A stretch of DNA of 64,000 nucleotides from Halomonas salipaludis (lineage in GTDB: Bacteria; Pseudomonadota; Gammaproteobacteria; Pseudomonadales; Halomonadaceae): assembly GCF_002286975.1 (NCBI RefSeq), contig NZ_NSKB01000005.1, positions 124,001 through 188,000 on the forward strand, read 5' to 3'. Shown here piece after piece: positions 49,477 through 57,808 of the stretch. The translations under genes and the position numbers were made by a program. Position 1 is the stretch's first letter. Each line of letters opens with the position of its first letter. Below the pieces are notes generated by a model. It ran no database searches. It was not told the DNA's origin and saw only the letters and a list, made by a program, of their open reading frames with translations.

Positions 49477-50016
49477 TTACAGCAGCGAGCCGCGCGGCAG
49501 GGAGATGCTGAACACGTGGCGGAACAGGGCGTCGAGGCCCAGCGACATCAGCAGCGCGATGACCGCGGCGATGGCCAGCTGGCGTGGGCGGCGCGCACCG
49601 AGCAGCACCTGGCAGGCGAGCACGAAGGGCAGCGTGGCCCAGCGGAAGCCGACCAGCGGCATGGCAATGGCGTAGAGAGTGAACAACCCCAGCACACCAA
49701 ACGCCAGGCGGTGTCGCCACAGCCAGGCGCCGACGCTGCCGCTGGGCAGCGCCGCGGTATGCCGCAGCTTGGCCACTTCCTTGATGATCACGATGACATT
49801 GAGCAACGCCAGGATGGCCAGCATCAGACGCGGGAAGCTGCCCGAGCCGATCGGCTCCCAGGCTGACGACGGTAGCCCGCCGGCGTGGATGAACATCACC
49901 ACGGCGATGCCCAGCAGTGCCAGGTTGAAGACGATATGCCCCACCGCCTTGGCGCGCTCGCCGTGAGGGACGGGTTCCCGGTCTTGCGACCGGGAGTCTG
50001 AGGCAGCCCCACTCAT
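49477..50016 (-). CDS. tctB: TTT transporter small membrane subunit TctB (system 1)
   Basis: Encodes 179 residues with four predicted transmembrane helices after a hydrophilic N-terminal segment of about 25 residues. The SSAWEPIGSGSFPRLMLAILALLNV block is typical of TctB (the family's PxxFP region). The start overlaps the tctC stop by four bases, so tctC and tctB of system 1 are coupled. Confidence 0.9.
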   Translation of the reverse strand: MSGAASDSRSQDREPVPHGERAKAVGHIVFNLALLGIAVVMFIHAGGLPSSAWEPIGSGSFPRLMLAILALLNVIVIIKEVAKLRHTAALPSGSVGAWLWRHRLAFGVLGLFTLYAIAMPLVGFRWATLPFVLACQVLLGARRPRQLAIAAVIALLMSLGLDALFRHVFSISLPRGSLL

Positions 50017-51020
50017 TGCTGCAGGTTCCCCGCCAGGCGCTCGATGGTGGCATCGAGTGCTTCGAGGTGGTCACGGTACTCGTCGGTACCCATGAACTGC
50101 ACCTCGGCGCCGGCGTTGTTGACGCGGGTCACGAACTCTTCTTCTGCGGCCATCGCCTCGACCGCAGCGGCGAGCACTTCGATGCGGTCCTCGGGGGTGC
50201 CCTGGGGGGCGATCAGGCCGCGCAGGATCGACAGGTTGAGATTGTCGTAGCCGAGCTCGGCGAAGGTCGGTACGTCCGGGGTCTGCTCCATGCGCTCGGT
50301 GTGGCCGACGGCCAGGAAGCGCAGGTCGTCGTTCTCGACGAACTGCAGGCTGGAGGCAATATCGCCCATCGCCGCGTCGATGTGCCCGCCGACCAGTGAA
50401 CGGATGCGTTCGCCGGTGCCCTCGAAGCCGACATAGCGGAACGACAGGCCCTCGGCCTCTTCGATCATCGCGCCGTGGATGTGCGGCACGCCGCCGAGGG
50501 TCACGCCGAAGCGAATCTCGCCGGGGTTGTCCTGGGCATACTCGACGAACTCCTCGAAGGTCTCCCAGGGGCTGTCGGCACTGACAGTCACGTACTGCGG
50601 CGAGGCGGTGATCGCGGCGATCGGCTCGTAGTCGTCCCAGTTGTATTCGGTCAGACCGGTGTGGTGGGAGACCATGAAGCCGTCGTGGACCTGGCCGATG
50701 GTGTAGCCGTCGTTGTCGCGGTCGGCGAGGTCGGCGAGCCCCGTCGTGCCGCTGACGCCGGGCATGTTGATGACCGGCAGCGGCTGGCCGAGGTGTGGCT
50801 CGATATGGTTGGAGACCAGGCGCATCAACACATCGCTGCCGCCGCCGGGGCCCCAGGGCACGATGAACTCGATCGCGCTGTCGGGATAGTCGTCGGCGTG
50901 GGCGCTGGCGGCCAGGCCGCCAACGGCGAGGCTAGCGCCGGCCAGGGCGGTAGCGGCCAGGGTCCAGCGTTTGGCGAGGGGATGGCGCGAGGCGACATTG
51001 GGGTTGTTGGGTGTCGGCAT
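50013..51020 (-). CDS. tctC: TTT periplasmic substrate-binding protein TctC (system 1)
   Basis: Encodes 335 residues. An N-terminal signal peptide (about 1-43, ending ASAHA) is followed by the TctC/Bug fold: IEFIVPWGPGGGSDVLMRLVSNHIEPHLGQPLPVINMPGVSGTTG. The PWGPGGGSD loop and the ligand-contact segment around TVSADSPW are characteristic. It delivers its ligand to TctAB. It lies between ggt and tctB. It differs clearly from the second TctC at 54769-55749, so the two systems probably bind different ligands. Confidence 0.93.
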   Translation of the reverse strand: MPTPNNPNVASRHPLAKRWTLAATALAGASLAVGGLAASAHADDYPDSAIEFIVPWGPGGGSDVLMRLVSNHIEPHLGQPLPVINMPGVSGTTGLADLADRDNDGYTIGQVHDGFMVSHHTGLTEYNWDDYEPIAAITASPQYVTVSADSPWETFEEFVEYAQDNPGEIRFGVTLGGVPHIHGAMIEEAEGLSFRYVGFEGTGERIRSLVGGHIDAAMGDIASSLQFVENDDLRFLAVGHTERMEQTPDVPTFAELGYDNLNLSILRGLIAPQGTPEDRIEVLAAAVEAMAAEEEFVTRVNNAGAEVQFMGTDEYRDHLEALDATIERLAGNLQQ

Positions 51021-51080
51021 CTTGCTTCTCCGGTTGTGGTCGAGGAGGGCCCGGCAGAGGCCGAGCCCGGAACTGCGGGG

Positions 51081-52688
51081 TTACCAGGGCAGTACGGCCC
51101 CGTCGGTGCGCGGCTCGGTAGCGCCGCTGAGTACGCCGCTGGTGCTGTCACGCAGGATGATCTGGCCGCGGCCGAAGCTGATGGTGTCGGCGGACTTGAC
51201 GATATCGTGGCCGCGCCGCGCCAGGGCCTGGGCGAGGTGGTCGGGGAAGTGCGGCTCGACCTCGACGGTCTTGCCCTGAGTCCACTTCCAGCGCGGCATG
51301 TCCAGCGCTGCCTGAGGGTTGAGATGATCCTCGAGCATGGCGGTGATCACCTGCACGTGGCCCTGGGGCTGCATATAGCCGCCCATCACGCCGAACGGCC
51401 CCACTGCCTGGCCATCCTTGGTAATGAAGCCAGGGATGATGGTGTGGTAGGTGCGTTTGCCCGGGGCCAGGGCGTTGGGGTGCTCGGGATCCAGCGAGAA
51501 CGACCAGCCGCGATTCTGCAGGCTGATGCCGGTACCGGGGATCACGATGCCCGAACCGAAGCCTTTGAAGTTGCTCTGGATGAACGACACCATGTTGCCG
51601 TCGCCATCGGCGGTGGCCAGATAGACGGTACCGCCGCTAAGCGGATTGCCATGAACCGGGTCGACGGCCTGCTCGCCGATCAGCCCGGCGCGCGCCTTGA
51701 GATAGCCGTCGTCGAGCATCTGCTCGACGCTTGGCCGCATGGCGTCGCGCTCGGTGACGTGGGCGAAACCGTCGACATAGGCCAGCTTGGTGGCCTCGAT
51801 ACGGCGGTGCAGGGTCTCCACCGGGTCGCGGCCTTCGGGGCCCATGCGCTCCAGCATGCCCAGCGCCTGCAGCACGATCAGCCCGCTGCCGTTGGGCGGA
51901 ATCTCCCAGATATCGTGGCCCTTGTAGCGCACGCTGATCGGATCGACCCACTCCGGCTCGAAGCGCGCCAGATCCTCCTTGCGCAGCAGTCCGCCGTGCT
52001 CGCGGAAAAAGGCGTCGATCTTGTCGGCCAACTCACCCTCGTAGAAGGCGCGCCCCTTGGTCTCGGCGATGGCACGCAGCGAGCTGGCGTGGCCCGGCGA
52101 CGACCAGCGCTCGCCCGGCTGGGGCGCGCGGCCCTCGGGGGCAAAGGTCTCGAACCACGGCGTGAAGGCGGCATCGTCGTAGGCCGAGTAGCTGTGGAAG
52201 GCCTCGTTCCACATCTGGTGAATGACCGGCGATACCGCATAGCCCTCTTCTGCCAATGCCACGGCGGGTGCCAGCAGGTCGGCGAAGGGCAGTTTGCCGA
52301 AGCGCTCGGAGAGCGCCGCCCAGGCCGCCGGCGCGCCGGGCACGGTGACCGGCAGCAGGCCGTGGTTGGGCACGCGATCGTGGCCCAGCGCTTTCATGGC
52401 CTCGATGCTGGCGGCCTGTGGCGCCGGGCCGCTGGCGTTGAGGCCGTGCAGCTTGCCATCGATCCAGACGATGGCGAAGACGTCGCTGCCCAGGCCGTTG
52501 GAGGTCGGCTCGACCACGGTCAGTGCCGCGGCGCTGGCGATGGCGGCATCCACCGCGTTGCCGCCCTGCTGGAGAATGCTCATGCCGACCTGGGCGGCCA
52601 GCGGCTGGGAGGTGGCGACCATGCCGCGGGTGCCAAAGGCGGCCATACGCCGCGAGGGGCTGGGGTAGTAAAGCGCGTCGTGCTGCAT
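51081..52688 (-). CDS. Cytoplasmic gamma-glutamyltransferase-family Ntn hydrolase (YwrD-like)
   Basis: Encodes 535 residues and begins MQHDALYYPSPSRRM, with no signal peptide, unlike periplasmic Ggt. The autocleavage nucleophile is Thr354 in GGTVYLATADGDGNMVSFIQSNF. LQNRG...SFSLDPEHPNALAPGKRTYHTIIPGF resembles the Bacillus YwrD branch. In E. coli Ggt, Arg114 of the DFREMAP motif holds the gamma-glutamyl carboxylate; here the motif reads LNASGPAP, so that arginine is missing. The enzyme probably hydrolyses some amide other than a standard gamma-glutamyl peptide. It sits between two TTT transporters, which suggests it processes an imported acid or amide. Substrate unknown. Confidence 0.88.
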   Translation of the reverse strand: MQHDALYYPSPSRRMAAFGTRGMVATSQPLAAQVGMSILQQGGNAVDAAIASAAALTVVEPTSNGLGSDVFAIVWIDGKLHGLNASGPAPQAASIEAMKALGHDRVPNHGLLPVTVPGAPAAWAALSERFGKLPFADLLAPAVALAEEGYAVSPVIHQMWNEAFHSYSAYDDAAFTPWFETFAPEGRAPQPGERWSSPGHASSLRAIAETKGRAFYEGELADKIDAFFREHGGLLRKEDLARFEPEWVDPISVRYKGHDIWEIPPNGSGLIVLQALGMLERMGPEGRDPVETLHRRIEATKLAYVDGFAHVTERDAMRPSVEQMLDDGYLKARAGLIGEQAVDPVHGNPLSGGTVYLATADGDGNMVSFIQSNFKGFGSGIVIPGTGISLQNRGWSFSLDPEHPNALAPGKRTYHTIIPGFITKDGQAVGPFGVMGGYMQPQGHVQVITAMLEDHLNPQAALDMPRWKWTQGKTVEVEPHFPDHLAQALARRGHDIVKSADTISFGRGQIILRDSTSGVLSGATEPRTDGAVLPW

Positions 52689-52697
52689 AGGAGCTCC

Positions 52698-54221
52698 TTA
52701 GTCGGCACCGGCGTCGCTGCGCTGGGCCTGTTGTCGATTGCGTTGAATCTTGCGGTCCTGATAGAGCGAGAAGATCACCGAGGCCAGCGCCAGCGCCAGG
52801 AACAGCGCCGAGAGTGGTCGGGTCAGGAAGGTCAGCCAGCTGTCGTTGAGCTCCAGGGCGCGGAACAGCTGGCGCTCGAGGTTGTTGCCCAGCACCACGC
52901 CGAGGATCAGCGGCGTCAGCGGCACCTCGGCCTTCCACAGCAGATAGCCGATCACCCCGAACACGAACAGCACCCAGATATCGAACAGGTTGTTGTTCAG
53001 CGCATAGGAGCCGATGGCGCACAGCATCAGCACCACCGGCACCAGGACCTCCTGGGGGATCAGCGAGATCTTGGCGAACCAGCGCACCAGCAGCAGCTGG
53101 CAGAGCACCATGATCACCGCGCCGATCAGCAGGCTGGCGTAGATGGCGCCGACCAGCACCGGGTTCTGCTCGAACATCAGGGGACCGGGGGTGATGCCGT
53201 GCAGGATCAGCACGCCCATCATGATCGCCATCGGCAGGTCGCCGGGGATACCCAGCGCCAGGGTCGGCACGAAGGCGCCGCCGGCCACCGCACTGTTGGA
53301 GGCCTCGGAGGCGACGATGCCGCTGGGCGTGCCGGTGCCGAAGGTCTCCGGCTGGCGCGAGAACTTCTTGGCCTGGTCGTAGCTGATGAAGTTGGCCACG
53401 GTGCCGCCGGTACCGGGCAGCGCCCCGACCAGGCTGCCGATCAGCGACGAACGCAGGGTGTTGAGCTTCTGGCCGGCCATGTCCTTGAGGATGCGGCGAT
53501 AAGGGATCGAGACATTGGTGTCGACGCCCTTGACCTCGCCCTGGTCGTCGCGCAGCTTCTCGAGGTTGCCCATCAGCTGCGAGAAGGCAAAGATGCCGAT
53601 CATCACCGGCAGGATCTCGAAGCCCGAGCCCAGCGCTGGCAGGCCGAAGTCGAAGCGCAGGTTGCTGTTGCGGTCGTAGCCCACGGTGGTGATCAGCAGC
53701 CCCAGGGCGGCGGCCAGCAGCCCCTTGAGCAGTGCGCCGTTGGAGAGCCCGGCGACCAGCGTCAGGGCGAAGACGATCAGCGCGGTGATCTCCCAGGGGC
53801 GGAAGTTCATGCTGAAGCTGGCGATCAGCGGGCCGAAGAACACCAGCACCGCGACGCTGATCAGGGTGCCGATGAACGAGGCCGCCACGCCGATACCCAG
53901 GGCGCGGCCCGGCTCGCCCCTCTGGGCCATAGGGTAGCCGTCGTAGACGGTAGTGATCGATGACGGCGTGCCGGGGATGCCCAGCATCACGCCGGAGACG
54001 ATGCCGCCGGAGTAGCCGCCGACGAACACCCCGACCATCAGCGACACGCCGCTGACCGGATCCATGGCAAAGGTGAAGGGAAACACCACCAGGATCGCCA
54101 TGGTCACGGTGAAGCCGGGGATGCTGCCACCGATGATGCCAAACAGCACGCCGATCACGATCAGCGCCAGTACCGATGGGCTGCTGACCTGGCCAAGGGC
54201 CTGTAGAAAGAAATCCGCCAT
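52698..54221 (-). CDS. tctA: TTT transporter large membrane subunit TctA (system 2)
   Basis: Encodes 507 residues with about 11-12 transmembrane segments. Conserved TctA repeats: GVLFGIIGGSIPGFTVTMAILVVFPFTF and GALPGTGGTVANFISYDQAKKFSRQPETFGTGTPSGIVASEASNSAVAGGAFVP. It lies 9 bp upstream of ggt on the minus strand, so the two are co-transcribed. It is only moderately similar to system 1, so the two look like independently acquired or long-diverged paralogues. Confidence 0.94.
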   Translation of the reverse strand: MADFFLQALGQVSSPSVLALIVIGVLFGIIGGSIPGFTVTMAILVVFPFTFAMDPVSGVSLMVGVFVGGYSGGIVSGVMLGIPGTPSSITTVYDGYPMAQRGEPGRALGIGVAASFIGTLISVAVLVFFGPLIASFSMNFRPWEITALIVFALTLVAGLSNGALLKGLLAAALGLLITTVGYDRNSNLRFDFGLPALGSGFEILPVMIGIFAFSQLMGNLEKLRDDQGEVKGVDTNVSIPYRRILKDMAGQKLNTLRSSLIGSLVGALPGTGGTVANFISYDQAKKFSRQPETFGTGTPSGIVASEASNSAVAGGAFVPTLALGIPGDLPMAIMMGVLILHGITPGPLMFEQNPVLVGAIYASLLIGAVIMVLCQLLLVRWFAKISLIPQEVLVPVVLMLCAIGSYALNNNLFDIWVLFVFGVIGYLLWKAEVPLTPLILGVVLGNNLERQLFRALELNDSWLTFLTRPLSALFLALALASVIFSLYQDRKIQRNRQQAQRSDAGAD

Positions 54222-54237
54222 GTGTTACTCCCAGGCG

Positions 54238-54708
54238 TTAGGGCAGCCAGACATTGAGGCCGAAGCGGAAGATCACGAACACCAGCGGCACCAGGGTGCA
54301 GCTGACGGCGAGATTGATGATCCACTTGCGGCGGGAATTGATCCCCAGCAGCAGTCCCAGTGAGCTCACCAGGAAGGCCAGGGTGGCGACGATATAGCCG
54401 AGCACCGGCAGCAGCGCGGCGTAGAGGCCGAACAGCGCGAACAGCGAGAAGACCGTGCGGTTGTGGGTCAGCCACTCGGTGAAGCGGCGTCGCGGGGTGG
54501 CTGTCGTGCCGGGACCGGCAATCAGCGAGCGCGCCAGGATCAGCAACGACAGCAGGCCGGTTACCACCAGCAGGATGCGTGGGAACAGCGCCGAGCCGTA
54601 GGGCTGCCAGGAGGTAGGGGGCCGGATATTGCCCGACTCGACCCACATCACAACAACGATCAACAGCAGGACCAGCGCCAGGGCGCGGTCCTTGGTAAGC
54701 GTCAACAT
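54238..54708 (-). CDS. tctB: TTT transporter small membrane subunit TctB (system 2)
   Basis: Encodes 156 residues with four predicted transmembrane helices and little else. PPTSWQPYGSALFPRILLVVTGLLSLLI is the TctB signature. I chose the ATG at 54708 (MLTLTKDRALAL), with GGGAGATATCTCG upstream; a ten-residue longer start is possible. It lies 16 bp before tctA of system 2. Confidence 0.88.
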   Translation of the reverse strand: MLTLTKDRALALVLLLIVVVMWVESGNIRPPTSWQPYGSALFPRILLVVTGLLSLLILARSLIAGPGTTATPRRRFTEWLTHNRTVFSLFALFGLYAALLPVLGYIVATLAFLVSSLGLLLGINSRRKWIINLAVSCTLVPLVFVIFRFGLNVWLP

Positions 54709-54768
54709 CGAGATATCTCCCGACCCTCGTCCCGGCAAAGCGGGGCGAGGATCTCACTCAATTCTGGC

Positions 54769-55749
54769 TCAGTTCTGAAAGTCGATGTTCTCGGCGGCCG
54801 CCGACAGCGCCGCCTCGTTCTCGTCGAGGAACTCGAGGTAGTCATCGCCGGCCAGGAAGCGCACCACCGAGCCGAACTCGTTCTCGATGCGGCTCCTAAC
54901 CTCCTCGTTCTCGAGCGCCTGGCCGTAGGCCTCGGCGATGGTGTCCTGGATCTCCTGCGGCGTGCCCTCGGGCGCAAAGATGCCGCGGCTGGTGGAGTGG
55001 TCCATCGCGATGCCCTGTTCGCGCAGGGTCGCTACGTTGGGCATGCTGTCGAGGCGCTCGGGGTGGGCGATTCCCAGCGGGCGGAAGGTGCCCTCCTCGA
55101 AGAACGAGCCGCCGGACGGCAGGTTGAACATGGCGAAGTCGATCTCCTCGGCGATCAGCGCCGAGACCTGCTCGCCAGTATCCGGATAGCCCACCAGGCG
55201 TACGTCGGCCATGTCGATGCCGGCCTCCTGGAAGAACTGCGCCCAGAAGAAGTGGTCGGTGGAGCTGGGGATCATGCTGAAGCGCACCTGGCCCGGGTTC
55301 TCGCGCACGTAGTCGGCGATCTCGTCGGCGCTCTGCACCTCATGGTTGGCGTGTGCGGTGGGGATATTGATGGTCTGGGTCAGCAGCGCGATCGGCTCGA
55401 AGGCATCGTATGAGTAGTCGACGGTGCCGGCCAGCTTGGACAGCGCGATGGTGTCGTGGCTGCCGAGCAGGGTGTAGCCGTCCGGGTCGGCATCCTTGAC
55501 GTTGCGCGAGCCCAGCGTGGCGCCGGCGCCGGCCATATTGACCGGCACGATCGACTCGCCCAGGTACTGCTCGGCCTCCTGGGAGATCAGCCGGAAGATG
55601 ATGTCGGTGGCGCCGCCCGGCCCATAGGGGATGATCAGCCGGATGTCCTGCTCGGGATAGTCGGCCTGGGCGGTGCCGGTAAAGGCCAGGCTCGAGGCCA
55701 GGCCGATGGCGGCGATGGCGGTGGTGAGACGTAGCTTCGAACGCGTCAT
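54769..55749 (-). CDS. tctC: TTT periplasmic substrate-binding protein TctC (system 2)
   Basis: Encodes 326 residues. Signal peptide MTRSKLRLTTAIAAIGLASSLAFTGTAQA, then DIRLIIPYGPGGATDIIFRLISQEAEQYLGESIVPVNMAGAGATLG, the Bug/TctC binding fold. The start at 55749 was chosen for the complete signal peptide; the upstream open frame belongs to the region between genes. The 110-bp gap upstream, to the ChrA genes, contains a CGCCGG-GCCTG-CCGGCG hairpin (55789-55805) that could attenuate read-through. Confidence 0.92.
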   Translation of the reverse strand: MTRSKLRLTTAIAAIGLASSLAFTGTAQADYPEQDIRLIIPYGPGGATDIIFRLISQEAEQYLGESIVPVNMAGAGATLGSRNVKDADPDGYTLLGSHDTIALSKLAGTVDYSYDAFEPIALLTQTINIPTAHANHEVQSADEIADYVRENPGQVRFSMIPSSTDHFFWAQFFQEAGIDMADVRLVGYPDTGEQVSALIAEEIDFAMFNLPSGGSFFEEGTFRPLGIAHPERLDSMPNVATLREQGIAMDHSTSRGIFAPEGTPQEIQDTIAEAYGQALENEEVRSRIENEFGSVVRFLAGDDYLEFLDENEAALSAAAENIDFQN

Positions 55750-55859
55750 GTTGAACACCTTTTGTATTGTGGTGGTGTGGCTGTGATTCGCCGGGCCTGC
55801 CGGCGGCGAGTGAGCGCGTGATCCCGTTGTCGGGTTATTGTGTCGTTGCGGCGGGCGTC

Positions 55860-56390
55860 TCAGCCCAGGAACACTCCTCCATAAACCAGTGCGCCGAGAA
55901 CCACGAAGGCCGGATGGGCGCGAAACCGCAGCAGCGCCACGGCAGCCACGGCGCCGATCAACAGGGTGTGGAGCAGCCCGGCGCTGTCGATGCCCTCGCT
56001 GAAGAAGCTCCAGGTCAGCCAGGCCATCATCAGCGCGATCACCGGGCGCACCCACTGGCTCATGCGCTTGACCCGCGGCGACTCGCGATGGCGATAGAGC
56101 AGCCCCAAGGCGCCGAGCATCAGCAGCAGTGACGGCACCACGGTGGCGAACACCGCGACGATGGCGCCACCCACGCCGGCCACGTCGTAGCCCACATAGC
56201 CGGCCATCTTGGTGGCGATGGGGCTGGGCAGGGCGTTGCCCAGGGCCAGGGTCTCGGCGAACTCCTGGGCGCCCATCCAGCCGTAGCGGCCGACCACTTC
56301 GGCCTCGATCAGCGGAATGATCGCCGGCCCGCCGCCGTAGCCGATGATGTTGGGAATGAAGAAGGCCAGGAACAGCTCCCAATAGATCAT
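55860..56390 (-). CDS. chrA: Short ChrA-family transporter, second half of a pair
   Basis: Encodes 176 residues, about half the size of classical ChrA (about 400). It corresponds to one CHR domain with five to six transmembrane helices. The motif FFIPNIIGYGGGPAIIPLIEAEVV parallels the FGGGPAMIPL of its partner. Short CHR proteins work as heterodimers with opposite topology. The start overlaps the partner's stop by four bases. The family is named for chromate efflux, but physiological substrates may differ. The cluster context (TTT transporters, Ggt-like enzyme) suggests another anion is possible. Confidence 0.88.
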   Translation of the reverse strand: MIYWELFLAFFIPNIIGYGGGPAIIPLIEAEVVGRYGWMGAQEFAETLALGNALPSPIATKMAGYVGYDVAGVGGAIVAVFATVVPSLLLMLGALGLLYRHRESPRVKRMSQWVRPVIALMMAWLTWSFFSEGIDSAGLLHTLLIGAVAAVALLRFRAHPAFVVLGALVYGGVFLG

Positions 56391-56968
56391 GGGGTGGCCT
56401 CCCGCTTGGGCGTCGGGCGCAGCAGCGCCGCCGCCAGGATGCCGCCGATCACCCAGCCGGGATGCACGCCCAGCCAATAGATCAGCACGCCGGCCACCGC
56501 CGCCATGGCCAGGCTGACCAGCCAGCCCAGCGCCAGCTGCGACTTGTTGAGGAAGTCCCAGGCCAGTTGGCCCATCATCACCATCACCACCGGCACCACG
56601 CCCTGGCCCATGCCTTGGATCCAGGCCACGTCGCGGTAGCGGCTGAATACCCCGAGCAGGGCGATCATGGCGACGATGGTGGGCAGGATCACCGCCAGCA
56701 CAGCGTTGATGCAGCCGGCCACGCCGCCGACGCGGTAGCCGATATAGCCGGGCATCTTGGTGGCGATGGGACCGGGCAGGGTATTGGCGATGGCCAGGAT
56801 ATCGCTGAACTCCTCGTCATCGAGCCAGGCGTGGCGCTTGACCACCTCCTGCTGGACGAGGGGAATCATGGCGGGGCCGCCGCCGAAGCCGAGCAGGCCG
56901 ATACGCAGGAAGGCCATGAACAGGTCGCGCTGGCGGGCTGTGGCCGGGCGGGCTACCGATTTATCCAT
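56387..56968 (-). CDS. chrA: Short ChrA-family transporter, first half of a pair
   Basis: Encodes 193 residues with an N-terminal hydrophilic lead, then AFLRIGLLGFGGGPAMIPLVQQEVVKRHAWLDDEEFSDILAIANTLPGPIATKMPGYIGYRVGG, the diagnostic CHR-domain signature. It is the first gene of the minus-strand cluster, divergent from the GntR regulator. It pairs with the gene overlapping its 3' end. Bacillus ywrA/ywrB are the known short-CHR pair, and there too a Ggt-like gene (ywrD) is nearby. Confidence 0.88.
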   Translation of the reverse strand: MDKSVARPATARQRDLFMAFLRIGLLGFGGGPAMIPLVQQEVVKRHAWLDDEEFSDILAIANTLPGPIATKMPGYIGYRVGGVAGCINAVLAVILPTIVAMIALLGVFSRYRDVAWIQGMGQGVVPVVMVMMGQLAWDFLNKSQLALGWLVSLAMAAVAGVLIYWLGVHPGWVIGGILAAALLRPTPKREATP

Positions 56969-57001
56969 ATACGCTCTCCCGCCAAGCCGGATGATGGATT
57001 T

Positions 57002-57066
57002 CTGTAGTAGAATCGTGGCATTCCATATCGTCTTGTTGTTAAAAAATCGATTATCTGTACTAGAAT
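57002..57066. promoter_or_regulatory. Direct-repeat candidate operator in the chrA-gntR intergenic region
   Basis: CTGTAGTAGAAT (57002-57013) and CTGTACTAGAAT (57055-57066) differ at one base and lie 53 bp apart, about five helical turns. Both contain a TAGAAT that could be a -10 hexamer. They sit in the AT-rich divergent promoter region between the first ChrA gene and the GntR gene, so they are good candidates for regulator binding sites. Confidence 0.5.
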
Positions 57067-57147
57067 ATAGTTTGCTGGCAAAACACGCGTCAAGCAGGGC
57101 AACGACAAGTGACAGATAAAAGCGGCCGGTAACCGCCAGGAGATGCC

Positions 57148-57807
57148 ATGGGTGTTCTACATCGCAAGGAGAGTGCTACCACCGCCAGCCGGGTGTTCGA
57201 CGCCATGCGTCACGACCTGGTCAATGGCCGTTTTGCCGCCGGCGAGAAGGTGGCCATCAATGGCCTCAAGGAGCAGTATCAGGTGGGCTTGAGCCCGCTG
57301 CGCGAAGCGCTCAACCGCCTCGCCGCCTACGGGCTGCTGGTACAGGAGAATCAGCGCGGCTTTCGGGTACCACGGCTGGATCGCCGCGAGCTCGATGACG
57401 TCGCCGGCATGCGCCGCGAGCTGGAAGGCATGGCCCTCGAGCGGGCGATCCTCAACGGTGATGCCGAGTGGGAGTCGGAGTTGCTGGCCGCGGCGCACCG
57501 CCTCAAGCGAGCGGATCTATCGCCGACCAAGGTCGACGAGTGGGAGCAGCTGCACACGCGCTTTCACAGCACTCTGGTGGCCCCCTGCGGCTCGGTGTGG
57601 CTACTGCGTTTCATCGACCAGCTGCACGACCAGTTCGATCGCTATCGGCGCATGGCGCCGGGCGTGCCGGAGGTGCGCAAGGTCCTCGATGCCCAGCACG
57701 GCGAGCTGGTCGAACTGGCGCTGGAGCGCGACGTCAAGGCGGCGCGGGCGCTGCTCGAGGACCATATCGAGCGCTCCTACGAAGTGGCCCTGGGCAGCTG
57801 CAAATAG
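57148..57807 (+). CDS. GntR-family transcriptional regulator with FCD domain
   Basis: Encodes 219 residues. The N-terminal winged helix-turn-helix (about 12-75, LVNGRFAAGEKVAINGLKEQYQVGLSPLREALNRLAAYGLLVQENQRGFRV) is typical of GntR. The C-terminal FCD helical bundle has likely metal/ligand residues in LHTRFHSTLV, AQHGELVELA and LLEDHIERSYE. FCD regulators usually respond to organic acids. It is divergent from the ChrA-TTT-Ggt cluster and is most likely its local regulator. The gene ends 1 bp before the convergent yigZ. Confidence 0.92.
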   Translation: MGVLHRKESATTASRVFDAMRHDLVNGRFAAGEKVAINGLKEQYQVGLSPLREALNRLAAYGLLVQENQRGFRVPRLDRRELDDVAGMRRELEGMALERAILNGDAEWESELLAAAHRLKRADLSPTKVDEWEQLHTRFHSTLVAPCGSVWLLRFIDQLHDQFDRYRRMAPGVPEVRKVLDAQHGELVELALERDVKAARALLEDHIERSYEVALGSCK

Positions 57808-57808
57808 T

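Noticed and set aside
50475-53963. Plus-strand open frame of 1162 codons
   Set aside because: It runs antisense through tctC, ggt and tctA, which have clear family motifs. Long antisense frames are expected at this GC content, and its composition (His/Gln/Gly-rich) is not protein-like.
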